NCBI RefSeq assembly: GCF_010667645.1 | Contig: NZ_WHZV01000003.1 | Span: 107,233-171,232, forward strand | Direction: 5' to 3' | Origin: Bifidobacterium platyrrhinorum | GTDB lineage: Bacteria; Actinomycetota; Actinomycetes; Actinomycetales; Bifidobacteriaceae | DNA: 64,000 bases | In this document: in pieces, positions 10,201 through 18,110 of the stretch | Layout: each line of letters begins with the position of its first letter | Position numbering within the stretch: position 1 is the first letter of the stretch | Notes under the pieces: generated by a model | Seen by the model: only the letters and a program-made list of their open reading frames with translations | Told to the model about the DNA's origin: nothing | Databases searched by the model: none | Position numbers and translations under genes: made by a program

Positions 10201-10899
10201 GCCGAAACCGGCACGGCCACGCCCGGCTACGCGGGCATGCGCCTCGACCACGTCACCTTCGCCTACCCCGGGCGGGAAGGGGACGGTCGCCCCGTCCTCG
10301 ACGGTTTCGACCTCGACGTGCCCGCCGAAGGCGTGCTCGGCGTGCAGGGGCCGTCCGGCCGCGGCAAATCCACCACCATCAAACTGCTCATGCGCTACTG
10401 GGACCCACAGTCCGGCACGGCGGGCATGTCCGGCACGCCGCTGCCCGACGTGGACGCGCATCACCGCCGCCGCGTCCAGGCGCTCATGGGCCAGGAGACG
10501 CACCTGTTCGACGGCACCATCCGCGACAACCTGCTGCTCGCCCTGCCGGCGGGGGAGGAGGGACCCGCGCCCGCCGCGGACGACGCCGTGCTGCGCGACG
10601 CGCTCGCCAAGGCGTCCGCGCTCGACCTCGTCGACGCGCTGCCCAAGGGCCTCGACACGCCCGTGGGCGAGCTCGGCGACCGGTTGTCCGAAGGCGAACG
10701 CCAGCGCATCGGCCTGGCGCGCGTGTTCCTGCGCGACGCCGACCTCCTGCTCTTCGACGAGCCGACGAGCCGCCTCGACGCGCTCAACGAGGCCGTGATC
10801 CTGCGTTCGATCCGCGACGCGTCCGCCGGGCGCGCGGCGGTGCTCGTCTCCCACCGCGAATCCGCGATGCGCATAGCGGACGCGATCCTCGAATTCTGA
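7264..10899 (+). CDS. Fused two-module ABC exporter, CydD-CydC type
   Basis: A 1211-residue protein with two complete TM-domain/ATPase modules in one chain. Module 1 (about 1-600): six membrane spans, Walker A GVSGSGKST near 385, signature LSGGQRQR near 497, Walker B VTVFDEATSSVDAES near 518. Module 2 (about 660-1211): six spans, Walker A GPSGRGKST near 1029, altered signature LSEGERQR near 1141, Walker B LLLFDEPTSRLDA near 1161. The order and sequence resemble CydD followed by CydC, which export cysteine/glutathione in other bacteria, but no cytochrome bd gene is nearby, so the exported substrate is open. A strong site (AAAGGGGAGAG) precedes the ATG. The linker (about 605-660) is low-complexity and polar. 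Confidence 0.85.
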   Translation: MFDKRLFRLAPGIRGLVAGKVACMWVGLLANIAFVTAVVALLANLLGAGTADPTPMPGDAMFCGLVIALAAVVRHLTTAAAARLGTEASERVKLALRERLYRKMLALGPSYPSRVKTADVVQSAGEGIEQVQTFFELFLPQLFYAVLAPLTLFAVVAPMDLPAAATFLACAPLIIIVVGMVAMSAARTFKKYWGRYTDMGAAFLDDLQGLETLKAFDADGRAARDLDGKAENFRVMTMRVLQIQLRSLTAMDAVAYGGTAAGIGVALWRYSAGAPLTLASLLLIVLLSADFFIPLRQLGSYFHVAMNGMTSTKRIFALLDAPEPAHGSADLPDADRPGAGSTVAFDHVAYTYGDASGDADGHAASPALADATFTARPGELTAVVGVSGSGKSTAAALLSGTITGYTGSLTVGGVEAADLDGAALARAVTVIGARSHLFAGTLRENLMMALPKRHDDDAPADLDARLWDALERARIADFVRAQPEGLDMPIAQDAANLSGGQRQRVAIARALLHEARVTVFDEATSSVDAESEALILAVIGELAHTAGNTVIMITHRMANAAHADRIVVFDHGATPETGTHADLMAIPEGRYARLFRTQAQVEDLDAGKKPTTMRVPSRATEPGENPAGANAPDQDRTNTGRTDASGDVSGSAPRPMSTARTVARLLGEARPLARLMATASLAGTVGHLAATFLPVFAMIAAFALAGHPVWRMGAAPAVAAMAACALLRGLMRYIEQYLNHNVAFHLLALFRSKAFAALRRLAPAKLAGRGKGDLIALVTTDVELLEIFFAHTISPVVIAVATTVAYAIALLTLDPWMALALIAAHLVIGVVVPRFFATGVRNLGPAIRGQASALDDVMLDDMRGLGEIIRFGRGEDRVAAIVERTKRLWLEHARLSRMNGRFAGIGGVLVLAFTTGAAVLAPALAAATPEASPALVVAFTLIASSFGPTMALSALPANLTQTFASARRLFALMDETPAVAETGTATPGYAGMRLDHVTFAYPGREGDGRPVLDGFDLDVPAEGVLGVQGPSGRGKSTTIKLLMRYWDPQSGTAGMSGTPLPDVDAHHRRRVQALMGQETHLFDGTIRDNLLLALPAGEEGPAPAADDAVLRDALAKASALDLVDALPKGLDTPVGELGDRLSEGERQRIGLARVFLRDADLLLFDEPTSRLDALNEAVILRSIRDASAGRAAVLVSHRESAMRIADAILEF

Positions 10900-10912
10900 A
10901 AGCGTGGGTGAC

Positions 10913-10954
10913 GATATGGTGATGCCCGGCTCGCAAGCCGGGCATCACCATATC
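10913..10954. terminator. Bidirectional hairpin between convergent genes
   Basis: A perfect 19-bp stem (10913-10931 with 10936-10954) around a 4-base loop sits between the stop codons of the exporter and the MFS gene. The symmetric arms suit termination from both sides. There is no long T run. Confidence 0.75.
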
Positions 10955-10968
10955 CGGAATCGTCGGGA

Positions 10969-13164
10969 TCAGTTCTTGATGAACGAGTCCAACGTGTCCA
11001 ACGCGTCGTCGATGGCCTTCGCCTCGCGCGCGTCCTCCGCACGCCACCGGGCCAGCTCCTCGGCGCGTTTGCGGGCCTCGGCCGCACGGTCCGGCGCGCT
11101 CGCCGTGGGATCGAGGCGCCTGGCGCCGGTGCGGACCGTGGCGTCCGGATCCACGGCGCCCGCACGCGCCGCGTCATGCGCGGCGACGTTCGCCATATGG
11201 GGCAGCAGGTCGCGCAACAGGGCGTCCGTGACGTCGTCGGGGACATCGTCCGCCGTCCGCGCGCGCGGGACCGTCGTGCCGGACCCGTCGGGAGCGGCGG
11301 CGGCCGGGGCCTTGGCCGAGGCGGCGTCGCCACGGGTCCCGTGACCGTCGGACACGGCCGCCACGCCCTTCGGCGACAGGGGGGTCGGCTCGGAGATCAT
11401 CGTGTCGGCATCGTCGGTGACATCGTCGGCGGTGGGGCGCGCGGCGGCGCCGTCGACCGCGGCGAGGCGCGCCGTGCCGTCCGAGACCGGCGGCAGCGGT
11501 ACGTTCATCATCGTGTGCGCGGCCCTGCGCGCCTCCTCCGCCACGCGCTCCGCGGACCGGCGCTCCGCTTCCGCACGCTCCTGGGCCTCGATGGCGAAGA
11601 TGCGCTTCTGCGCGGCGACGCGCGCACGCTCCGCCGCCTCCATGATGCCCATCGCCTGGATGCGCTCGTTCTCCACGCGCGCCATCGTCGCCTCCGCGTG
11701 GCGGATGTTCGCGTCCGCCGAGCTCAACGCGTACCTGGCGGCGGCCAGCGGCGTCCGCGGCTGCCACAGATGCTCGATCTCCTCGAGCGTGCGGCCCATC
11801 GTCTCCGGCACGAGCGCGATGATGCCGAACAGGCATCCCAGATCGATGAGCCCGAAGATGAGGAACGTGAGGCCGCCGCCGAGATTGTCCATCAGCATCG
11901 GCGTGAACTGGGCGATGAGCCAGTTGACGGCGAGCAGGCACATCACGCACAGGCCGGTGGCGCGCCCGCGCAGGAACGTGGGGAAGAGCTCGGGGATCAC
12001 GACCCACGGGATCGGGCCCATCGAGAACGCGAACGAGGCGGCGAACAGCATGATGCACGCGAGGATGAGCAGCGGCATCCTGAGCACGTAGGCGGCGGCG
12101 ATGCACATCGCGAAGACCGTCATGAGCGCCACGCCCGTGGCCATGAGCTTCTTGCGGCCGACCGTGTCGATGAGGTACAGGCCGATCACGGTGAACACGA
12201 GCTCGATGCCGCCCACGCACGCCGAGGTGAGGAACTCGGTGTCGCCGCCGAAGCCCAGACGCGAGAACATGACCGGACCGTAATAGGAGATCGCGTTGAT
12301 GCCCACCGCCTGGTTGAACACGGCGAGGAACAGGCCGATCCACAGCGCCTTCGTGAGCCCCGGGCGGAACAGGTCCGTGAACTCCGAGGACATCTCGCGC
12401 TCCAGACGCACCGAAGCCTGGATGTCGTCGGTGCGCACGCGCGCCTCCTCCGTGCCGAGGATGTGCTCGAGCACGCGGAAGCCCTCTTCGGCGCGCCCGT
12501 TCTGGATGAGGAAGCGCGGGCTCTCCGGCGCATGCCACATGGCCAGCAGGAACGCGAGGGCCGGCACCGCGCCCAAGCCGAGCATCCACCGCCAGCCGAT
12601 CTCCAGATCCCAGGCCGGAGTGCCGTACGAGGCGATGATGTAGTTGATGATGTTCGTCAGGAAGATGCCGCACACGGCGAGCATCTGATAGGAGAAGGTG
12701 AGCGTGCCGCGGATGGCCGCCGGCGCCGACTCCGTGATGTACGTGACCGCCAGCGCGGAGGTCAGGCCGATGCCGAACCCGCCCACCATGCGGGCCACGA
12801 TGAGATCGTGCGGTCCGAACGTGCACGCGCTCCACACGGCCGCCACGCAGAAGAACCACCCGCCGGCGATGAGCACGCGGCGCCGGCCGAACCGGTCGGA
12901 CAGGAAGCCGGCGCACGCCGCGCCCAGCACGGCGCCGAGCATGATCGAGGAGATGACGAACCCCTCCATCACCGTGTCCAACCGGTACCGGTTGCGCAGG
13001 AACTCGATGGCGCCGGAGATCGACACCGTGTCGTACCCGTACAGCAGACCCGCCAGGCCGGCGCTCAACGCCAGACCGAAGGTGTACCGGCCCGAACCGC
13101 TCGTCCGTATGGCCGTGCCCAAGGGGTTCCGCTGTTTCGAGACAGCATGAAACAGACCCGCCAT
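10969..13164 (-). CDS. Sugar-porter MFS transporter with long cytosolic C-terminal tail
   Basis: Sugar/H+ symporter-like membrane protein of 731 residues. The first ~480 residues hold 12 membrane spans and sugar-porter signatures: DRFGRRRVL between spans 2 and 3, PESPRFLIQNGR after span 6, and PETMGRTLEEIEHL after span 12. The remaining ~250 residues are hydrophilic, with an Ala/Arg/Glu-rich predicted coiled coil (about 500-590) and an acidic, Pro/Ala-rich stretch, ending in another charged helix. Usual sugar porters end soon after the PET motif. The start at 13164 has GAGAGGAAG just upstream; an upstream in-frame extension to 13380 would overlap the promoter of the divergent reductase gene and is unlikely. 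Transported sugar unknown. Confidence 0.88.
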   Translation of the reverse strand: MAGLFHAVSKQRNPLGTAIRTSGSGRYTFGLALSAGLAGLLYGYDTVSISGAIEFLRNRYRLDTVMEGFVISSIMLGAVLGAACAGFLSDRFGRRRVLIAGGWFFCVAAVWSACTFGPHDLIVARMVGGFGIGLTSALAVTYITESAPAAIRGTLTFSYQMLAVCGIFLTNIINYIIASYGTPAWDLEIGWRWMLGLGAVPALAFLLAMWHAPESPRFLIQNGRAEEGFRVLEHILGTEEARVRTDDIQASVRLEREMSSEFTDLFRPGLTKALWIGLFLAVFNQAVGINAISYYGPVMFSRLGFGGDTEFLTSACVGGIELVFTVIGLYLIDTVGRKKLMATGVALMTVFAMCIAAAYVLRMPLLILACIMLFAASFAFSMGPIPWVVIPELFPTFLRGRATGLCVMCLLAVNWLIAQFTPMLMDNLGGGLTFLIFGLIDLGCLFGIIALVPETMGRTLEEIEHLWQPRTPLAAARYALSSADANIRHAEATMARVENERIQAMGIMEAAERARVAAQKRIFAIEAQERAEAERRSAERVAEEARRAAHTMMNVPLPPVSDGTARLAAVDGAAARPTADDVTDDADTMISEPTPLSPKGVAAVSDGHGTRGDAASAKAPAAAAPDGSGTTVPRARTADDVPDDVTDALLRDLLPHMANVAAHDAARAGAVDPDATVRTGARRLDPTASAPDRAAEARKRAEELARWRAEDAREAKAIDDALDTLDSFIKN

Positions 13165-13291
13165 GCTCTTCCTCTCAAATGCATCGATGGGGGATGGGAC
13201 CCAGTGTAGCCGCAGGTGACGTTTTCGTGAACGTCCGTCTTCCCCTGCGGGCGTGTACAGTGACGTACTGGAACAACGGAAGGAGCCCATC

Positions 13292-14155
13292 ATGGCGAAC
13301 AAGCCCATCCTCCACACGCCCGTCATCACCCTCAACGACGGCCATCTCATCCCGCAGATCGGCCTGGGCGTGCTGCGCATCGACGACGAGGGCGTCGTGC
13401 CCGTGGTCGAAAGCGCGCTCGAAACCGGCTACCGCCACATCGACGGCGCCGCCGGCTACAACAACGAGGCCGGCGTGGGCCGCGCGCTCGCCGCCACCGG
13501 CTTCAACACGGGCGAGGCCCGCAAATCCCTGTGGCTCACCACCAAGCTGCGCGACTCCCAGCAGGGCTACGATTCCGCGCTCAAGGCGTTCGACGACTCC
13601 CTGGACAAGCTGCAGGTCGATTATGTGGACATGTACATGATCCATTGGCCCACCCCGTTCGACTGGCGCAGCGGCGAGACGTGGAAGGCGTTCGCGAAGC
13701 TGCGCGAGGAGGGCCGTGTGCGGACCCTGGGCGTGTGCAACTTCCTGCCCGAGCACCTGGAACGCCTGCACGAGGAGACCGGCGAATGGCCGGCCGTCGA
13801 CCAGATCGAACTGCACCCCACGTGGCAGCAGCGCGAGGTGGTCGCGTTCTGCAAGGCGCACGGCATCGCCGTCGAAGCGTACTCGCCGATGGCCCGCGGC
13901 GCCGACCTCAACGCCGGCGACGGCACCATCGAGCGCATCGCCGAGGCGCACGGCGTCACCCCCGCGCAGGTGATCCTGCGCTGGCACATCGAGAACGGCA
14001 CGATCATCATCCCCAAGTCCGTGCACGCGGAACGCCAGCGGGAGAACCTCGACCTGTTCGGCTTCGTGCTCGAACCGGCCGAACACGCGGCCATCGACGC
14101 GCTCGACGGCCCGACCCGCGCCGGCCACGACCCGCTGACCTTCACCTACGCGTGA
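13292..14155 (+). CDS. Aldo/keto reductase
   Basis: NADPH-dependent carbonyl reductase of the AKR superfamily. Visible are the substrate/cofactor motif ALETGYRHIDGAAGYNNE with the catalytic Asp and Tyr, the Lys in WLTTKL, the His in MIHWPTP, the signature GVCNFLPEHLERL, and the NADPH-binding IIIPKSVHAERQRENL. 287 residues, standard for 2,5-diketo-gluconate reductase-like members. The ATG at 13292 has GGAAGGAG seven bases upstream, preferable to an in-frame GTG at 13253. Divergent from the MFS gene across a 127-base gap. The stop overlaps the start of the nuclease gene. Confidence 0.92.
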   Translation: MANKPILHTPVITLNDGHLIPQIGLGVLRIDDEGVVPVVESALETGYRHIDGAAGYNNEAGVGRALAATGFNTGEARKSLWLTTKLRDSQQGYDSALKAFDDSLDKLQVDYVDMYMIHWPTPFDWRSGETWKAFAKLREEGRVRTLGVCNFLPEHLERLHEETGEWPAVDQIELHPTWQQREVVAFCKAHGIAVEAYSPMARGADLNAGDGTIERIAEAHGVTPAQVILRWHIENGTIIIPKSVHAERQRENLDLFGFVLEPAEHAAIDALDGPTRAGHDPLTFTYA

Positions 14156-14925
14156 GCGGGAGGTACCACCGCCGTCGGCGCGACGCCCGCTTCCGTCGCC
14201 GCCGCTTCTCCGGCACCAGCCCGCTCGAACGCGTGCTGATCCTCGTCGTCATCGCCATCGTCGCCGGCGTCTCCATCGGCGTGGGGCTCCCCGAGGTCAG
14301 CCCCACCGTCGCCAAGGTGACCGGCGAGACCGCCGCCACCGGGCAGGCGGCCGACGTGCTGAACACGCTCGCCGTCGACGACGCGCAATCCGCGTCCGGC
14401 TACGACCGCGACGCGTTCGGCTACCGCGAGACCGACGATGACGGCGACGGCTGCGACATCCGCGAGGACATCCTTGCCCGCGACCTCAAGGACGTCACGT
14501 TCAAGGGCGCGAGCGGACGGTACGCGTGCACGGTCGCCTCCGGCACGCTCGACGACCCGTACACCGGCAGGACGATCCGGTTCACGCGCGGCGTGCGCAC
14601 CTCCACGGCCGTGCAGATCGACCACGTGGTGGCGTTGGAGAACGCGTGGCAGTCCGGCGCACGCGACTGGGATACGGCGAAACGGTACCGTTACGGCAAC
14701 GACCCGTACAACCTGCTCGCCGTGGACGGCCCCGCCAACCAGGAGAAGGGATCCGCATCCGCCGCCTACTGGCTGCCCACGAACGGCGCCTACCGCTGCG
14801 ACTACGTGGCCCGCCAGATCGGCGTGAAATCCAAGTACGGGCTGACCGTCACGTCGGGCGAGAAGGACGCGATGCTCGCCGTGCTGCACACCTGTCCAGG
14901 GCAGGCCGTCCCCGAGGACAAGTGA
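14152..14925 (+). CDS. Membrane-anchored or secreted HNH nuclease (DUF1524 type)
   Basis: A 257-residue protein with an Arg-rich N-terminus (about 1-25), one hydrophobic segment (about 28-50, VLILVVIAIVAGVSIGVGL), then a globular domain. The core QIDHVVALENAW, the conserved DPYNLLAVDGPANQEKG and a later SAAYWLP match the DUF1524/GmrSD C-terminal HNH family common in secreted actinobacterial proteins. The segment DDDGDGCDIREDIL is typical of the same family. The nuclease would act outside the cell or at the membrane face. GTG at 14152 overlaps the preceding stop (GTGA), so translation may be coupled to the reductase, although the two functions look unrelated. The start is not certain. Confidence 0.8.
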   Translation: MSGRYHRRRRDARFRRRRFSGTSPLERVLILVVIAIVAGVSIGVGLPEVSPTVAKVTGETAATGQAADVLNTLAVDDAQSASGYDRDAFGYRETDDDGDGCDIREDILARDLKDVTFKGASGRYACTVASGTLDDPYTGRTIRFTRGVRTSTAVQIDHVVALENAWQSGARDWDTAKRYRYGNDPYNLLAVDGPANQEKGSASAAYWLPTNGAYRCDYVARQIGVKSKYGLTVTSGEKDAMLAVLHTCPGQAVPEDK

Positions 14926-15003
14926 CGGGTGACGGGAGGCGGCGGGGACTTGCGCCGCGAAACATCCCCGCGCTATACCGGTGTGCGGTAATCGCGAGGG
15001 GGA

Positions 15004-16578
15004 GTGCGGCAAGTGCAGGATACCGGTATGCAGGATGCGAATGATGCGCGGGACGAGGGGACGCGCGGCGGATCGCCCGACGGGGCGTCCGCCGGTGCGC
15101 GCAAGGCGCTGAATGACGACCGCGTCGTGGACGGCGCGACGGCGACGAACGACCCGACCGTCGCGAACGCGCGGCGCCAGGGACGCGGCTACGGGCGCGG
15201 GCACGCGGTGCGCACCGCCGCCGGGGCGGCGGCCGGCAAGGGCTACGGCCGCCGGCACAGCGTCGAAAAGCATCGCGACTATGTGCGCTCAGCCGGGCCG
15301 GAACGCATCGAATCGGAGATCGAGAAGGAGCGCCAGACGGCCCGCCACGAGGCCGGCGTGGTCCGCCACGGGCATTCGCTGGCCAGCATCCTCGGCCCCG
15401 CGTTCGTGGCCGCCGTCGCCTACGTGGACCCGGGCAACGTGGCCGCCAACGTCACCTCCGGCGCCCGCTACGGGTACATGCTCATGTGGGTGCTCGTCGT
15501 CGCGAACGCGATGAGCGTGCTCATCCAATACCAGTCCGCGAAACTCGGCATCGTCACCGGGCGCTCGCTGCCCGAACTGCTCGGCTCGCGCATGAGCGAC
15601 GCCGGGCGCTTCATGTTCTTCATGCAGGCGGAGGTCATCGCCATCGCCACCGACCTGGCCGAGCTCATCGGCGGGGCCATCGCGTTGAACCTGCTGTTCG
15701 GTCTGCCGCTGTTCGCAGGCGGCGTGGTCATCGGCGCCGTGTCCACCGTGCTGCTCATGTTCGAGGGCGGGCGCACGCACCGCCTGTTCGAAAAAATGGT
15801 GATCGCGCTGCTGCTCGTCATCACGTTCGGGTTCATCGCGGGACTGTTCATCGCGCCGCCGAACCCTGGCGACGTGCTCGGCGGGCTCGTCCCGCGCTTC
15901 TCCACGCGCGACTCCGTGCTCATGGCCGCGTCCATGCTGGGCGCCACCGTCATGCCGCACGCGATCTACCTGCATTCCACGCTGGTCAACGACCATTACG
16001 CGGGCGGGCAGGCCCGCCCCACCACGCGCGAACTGCTGCACGGCTCCAAGATCGACGTGTTCTGGGCGCTCGTGCTCGCCGGCACCGTGAACCTCGCGCT
16101 GCTCATCCTCGCCGCGAACTCGCTGTACGGCATGAAGGGCACCGATTCGATCAGCGGCGCGCAGCACGCGATCGTGAGCGTGCTCGGCCCCGTGATCGGC
16201 ACGATCTTCTCGATCGGCCTGCTCGCCTCGTCATTGAGCTCCACGTCCGTGGGCACGTACGCCGGCTCGGAGATCATGCACGGGCTGCTGCGCATCAAGG
16301 CGCCGATGTGGGCGTGCCGCATCGTCACGCTCGTGCCGGGACTGATCGTGCTGTGGTTCGCGCCGAACCCCACCGAGGCGCTGGTCATCGGCCAGGTGAT
16401 CCTCTCCATCGGCATCCCGTTCGCCATCATCCCGCTGCTGCGCTACACGCACGACAGGAAGCTGATGGGCCGCTACGTGGACGGGCCGGTCAAGCATGCT
16501 GTGTTCATCATGGTGGCGGCGCTGATCGTGGCGTTGAACGTGCTGCTCATCGTGCTCACGCTGCTGGGTGTCAGCTGA
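15004..16578 (+). CDS. mntH: Nramp-family Mn2+/Fe2+ transporter
   Basis: Proton-coupled divalent metal importer with about 11 membrane spans. The metal-binding motif DPGN occurs in YVDPGNVAANVTSG (first span) and MPH in GATVMPHAIYLHSTLV (sixth span), both intact. 524 residues, longer than the usual 410-450 because of a hydrophilic N-terminal extension of about 115 residues rich in Arg, Gly and Asp, with the repeated element GYGR(G/R)H. The start could be GTG 15004, GTG 15013 (best spacing from GAGGGGGA) or ATG 15028; all differ only in the extension. No metal riboswitch is visible in the 78-base gap upstream. Confidence 0.9.
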   Translation: MRQVQDTGMQDANDARDEGTRGGSPDGASAGARKALNDDRVVDGATATNDPTVANARRQGRGYGRGHAVRTAAGAAAGKGYGRRHSVEKHRDYVRSAGPERIESEIEKERQTARHEAGVVRHGHSLASILGPAFVAAVAYVDPGNVAANVTSGARYGYMLMWVLVVANAMSVLIQYQSAKLGIVTGRSLPELLGSRMSDAGRFMFFMQAEVIAIATDLAELIGGAIALNLLFGLPLFAGGVVIGAVSTVLLMFEGGRTHRLFEKMVIALLLVITFGFIAGLFIAPPNPGDVLGGLVPRFSTRDSVLMAASMLGATVMPHAIYLHSTLVNDHYAGGQARPTTRELLHGSKIDVFWALVLAGTVNLALLILAANSLYGMKGTDSISGAQHAIVSVLGPVIGTIFSIGLLASSLSSTSVGTYAGSEIMHGLLRIKAPMWACRIVTLVPGLIVLWFAPNPTEALVIGQVILSIGIPFAIIPLLRYTHDRKLMGRYVDGPVKHAVFIMVAALIVALNVLLIVLTLLGVS

Positions 16579-16756
16579 CCTTTTCCGGGCTGGTCCCGCC
16601 CGCCCCGCCGAAGTGATGCTGTTTTCTTCTTTTTGCCGACGCAGGCCGCGCATCAGGGTGTCCTCATGCGCCCGGTCGAATGGACGGCAGTCGAACACCC
16701 ATCGGGCGTGCCTTGTGCCGCAGTGTCTCGCCAACCAAAGCAGCTACATAGTTTGG
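16579..16756. other. Intergenic, no gene seen
   Basis: Region between the Nramp gene and the inverted-repeat cluster. Short open frames here have no recognisable product, start signals or typical codon use. No good terminator hairpin was found directly after the Nramp stop. Confidence 0.5.
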
Positions 16757-17158
16757 TTTATGACCCAAAATGAGGGATTTGCGAGCTGTGGGGCAGTCTT
16801 GTGCTGTGATACGTCGACGAGTGGGTGTTGTCCTTTGGGGGCGCGGTGGAAGGGTTGTCCCTCGATGAGTATTTGAGGGGGATGGAATGTCGAGGGGCGA
16901 AGTGGCTTGTCCTTCGGCGTGAAAATGGGAGATTTGCAAGCCGCGGGGCAACCCATCAATTGAGCCGCATCGGCGAATGGCTGTTTTCCAATGGTGTTAC
17001 GGCGAGAAGTTTGTCCCTCGATGAATATTCAAGGGAATTGAGCGGTGAGGGGCGAAGCGGCCTGTCCTTCGATGAGGAAAAGCATCGGAATGCCATCGAG
17101 GGACAGGGATTCTTGCCCCTCGACGTGAAGAACGCCCTTCTCTGTACCGAGGGGCAGG
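16757..17158. repeat. Cluster of imperfect ~47-bp inverted-repeat units
   Basis: At least five recognisable units (about 16855-16902, 16917-16951, 17011-17057, 17061-17107, 17112-17158) and two decayed ones (16757-16797 and near 16828). Most units begin TTG(T/C)CC(C/T)TCGA(T/C)G and end CGAGGGGC(A/G)A or CATCGAGGGACAGG, so each can fold into a hairpin with 9-13 bp. The unit at 17061-17107 has the best stem, pairing TGTCCTTCGATG with CATCGAGGGACA. The unit at 16917-16951 and the decayed copy at 16757-16797 share GATTTGC(A/G)AGC. The last unit ends four bases from the stop of the DUF559 gene. Could be small mobile repeats or a decayed array; function unknown. Confidence 0.7.
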
Positions 17159-17162
17159 AGTC

Positions 17163-18110
17163 TCATTGCAATGACCGTTCCACCGGCTGGAATGTGAACC
17201 TCGCCCCACGCAACATCAGCTGCCGCGCGACGCCGAACGCATGATCCGCCCGTGTGTCCGCGTTCGCCAGCGTCGCAGCGGTCGCGATGCGCAGTACCCA
17301 CCCATGGTTTTGCAGCCGGTCGCGTTTCTCCTGGTCGCGCCGCCACTGCGCCTTGTCGGTGCGATGCTGGTCGCCGTCGTATTCGACGGCCACACGGTAT
17401 TGCGGCCATGCCATGTCGAGCATCATCGACGTGCCGCTCGCGAACATCGCACCCGGCACCGTGTAACCGGGTTGCGGGCAGGGAAGACCGTGCTTGAGCA
17501 GGGACAGGCGGCTGCGGGATTCCATCGGCGAATCGACGCCCGCCATGATGTAGCGGCATGCGGCGATGCATGAGCGCTTGCCCCGGAACGGTGCAAGCCC
17601 CGTGACGAACGCGGCGAGATCGGCGCGTATGTGTTCCGCGTCCCGGCCGTTCGCCCGGGCGCTCGCCGTGATGATCGCGTCTCCGAGCACGACCAGTTCC
17701 TCGAACGGCAGATGCATGGCGAGCTGCGCCCAGGTGTGCATCAGATCCAAGGCGTAGACGTGCCGGTTGATGCGCACGGGCTCCGAGTCGACGAGCGGAC
17801 GCCAGACATGGGGCTGCGTGGGAATGCCGCGCTTGCGTACCCGGCGCTGCTTGTTGCTGGACACGGTGTGGAGCACGGCCGTGTCGAGGTCGCATTCGGA
17901 GGGGATCGGCACGGATTGGAGCATCAGCGAGGTGGTCATGCCGAACATCAGCTTGTGTCCGGTGGTCTTCGCCGCTTCGGTACAGCGGCGCACGACGTCT
18001 CGTTTGCGCTGCGCGAGGCCTTCGCGCATGGTGGGAGAGGGCGTGGTGTCGAACATGTCGTTCATGACTGCCGTGGGGAGTGATCCCGCATCGTTGCCGT
18101 ATCCGTTCAT
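17163..18110 (-). CDS. DUF559 (Vsr-like) nuclease-domain protein
   Basis: A 315-residue protein whose C-terminal ~100 residues carry the DUF559/very-short-patch-repair-like core: MAWPQYRVAVEYDGDQH (Asp, Glu and Asp-His of the PD-(D/E)XK-like fold), then RRDQEKRDRLQNHGW and a closing helix. The N-terminal ~200 residues (winged-helix-like, with YALDLMHTWAQLA and LVVLGDAIITA) resemble the long bifidobacterial and actinobacterial relatives that have an AbiEi-like N-terminal part; that is from memory of the family, not proven here. Target unknown. The start at 18110 is the first ATG giving a family-like N-terminus, but the ribosome site is weak and the frame stays open to 18344. Confidence 0.7.
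   Translation of the reverse strand: MNGYGNDAGSLPTAVMNDMFDTTPSPTMREGLAQRKRDVVRRCTEAAKTTGHKLMFGMTTSLMLQSVPIPSECDLDTAVLHTVSSNKQRRVRKRGIPTQPHVWRPLVDSEPVRINRHVYALDLMHTWAQLAMHLPFEELVVLGDAIITASARANGRDAEHIRADLAAFVTGLAPFRGKRSCIAACRYIMAGVDSPMESRSRLSLLKHGLPCPQPGYTVPGAMFASGTSMMLDMAWPQYRVAVEYDGDQHRTDKAQWRRDQEKRDRLQNHGWVLRIATAATLANADTRADHAFGVARQLMLRGARFTFQPVERSLQ

Noticed and set aside
6058-10854. A very long open frame on the minus strand opposite the transporter genes
   Set aside because: It mirrors the codon pattern of real plus-strand genes with full ABC motifs; antisense open frames of this kind are normal in high-GC DNA.
14926-15003. Metal riboswitch upstream of the Nramp gene
   Set aside because: The gap is only 78 bases and lacks the conserved loops of the manganese riboswitch.
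16825-17244. Plus-strand open frame across the inverted-repeat cluster with repeated SLDEY-like segments
   Set aside because: The repeated residues are explained by the DNA repeats; there is no ribosome site and the frame runs antisense into the DUF559 gene.
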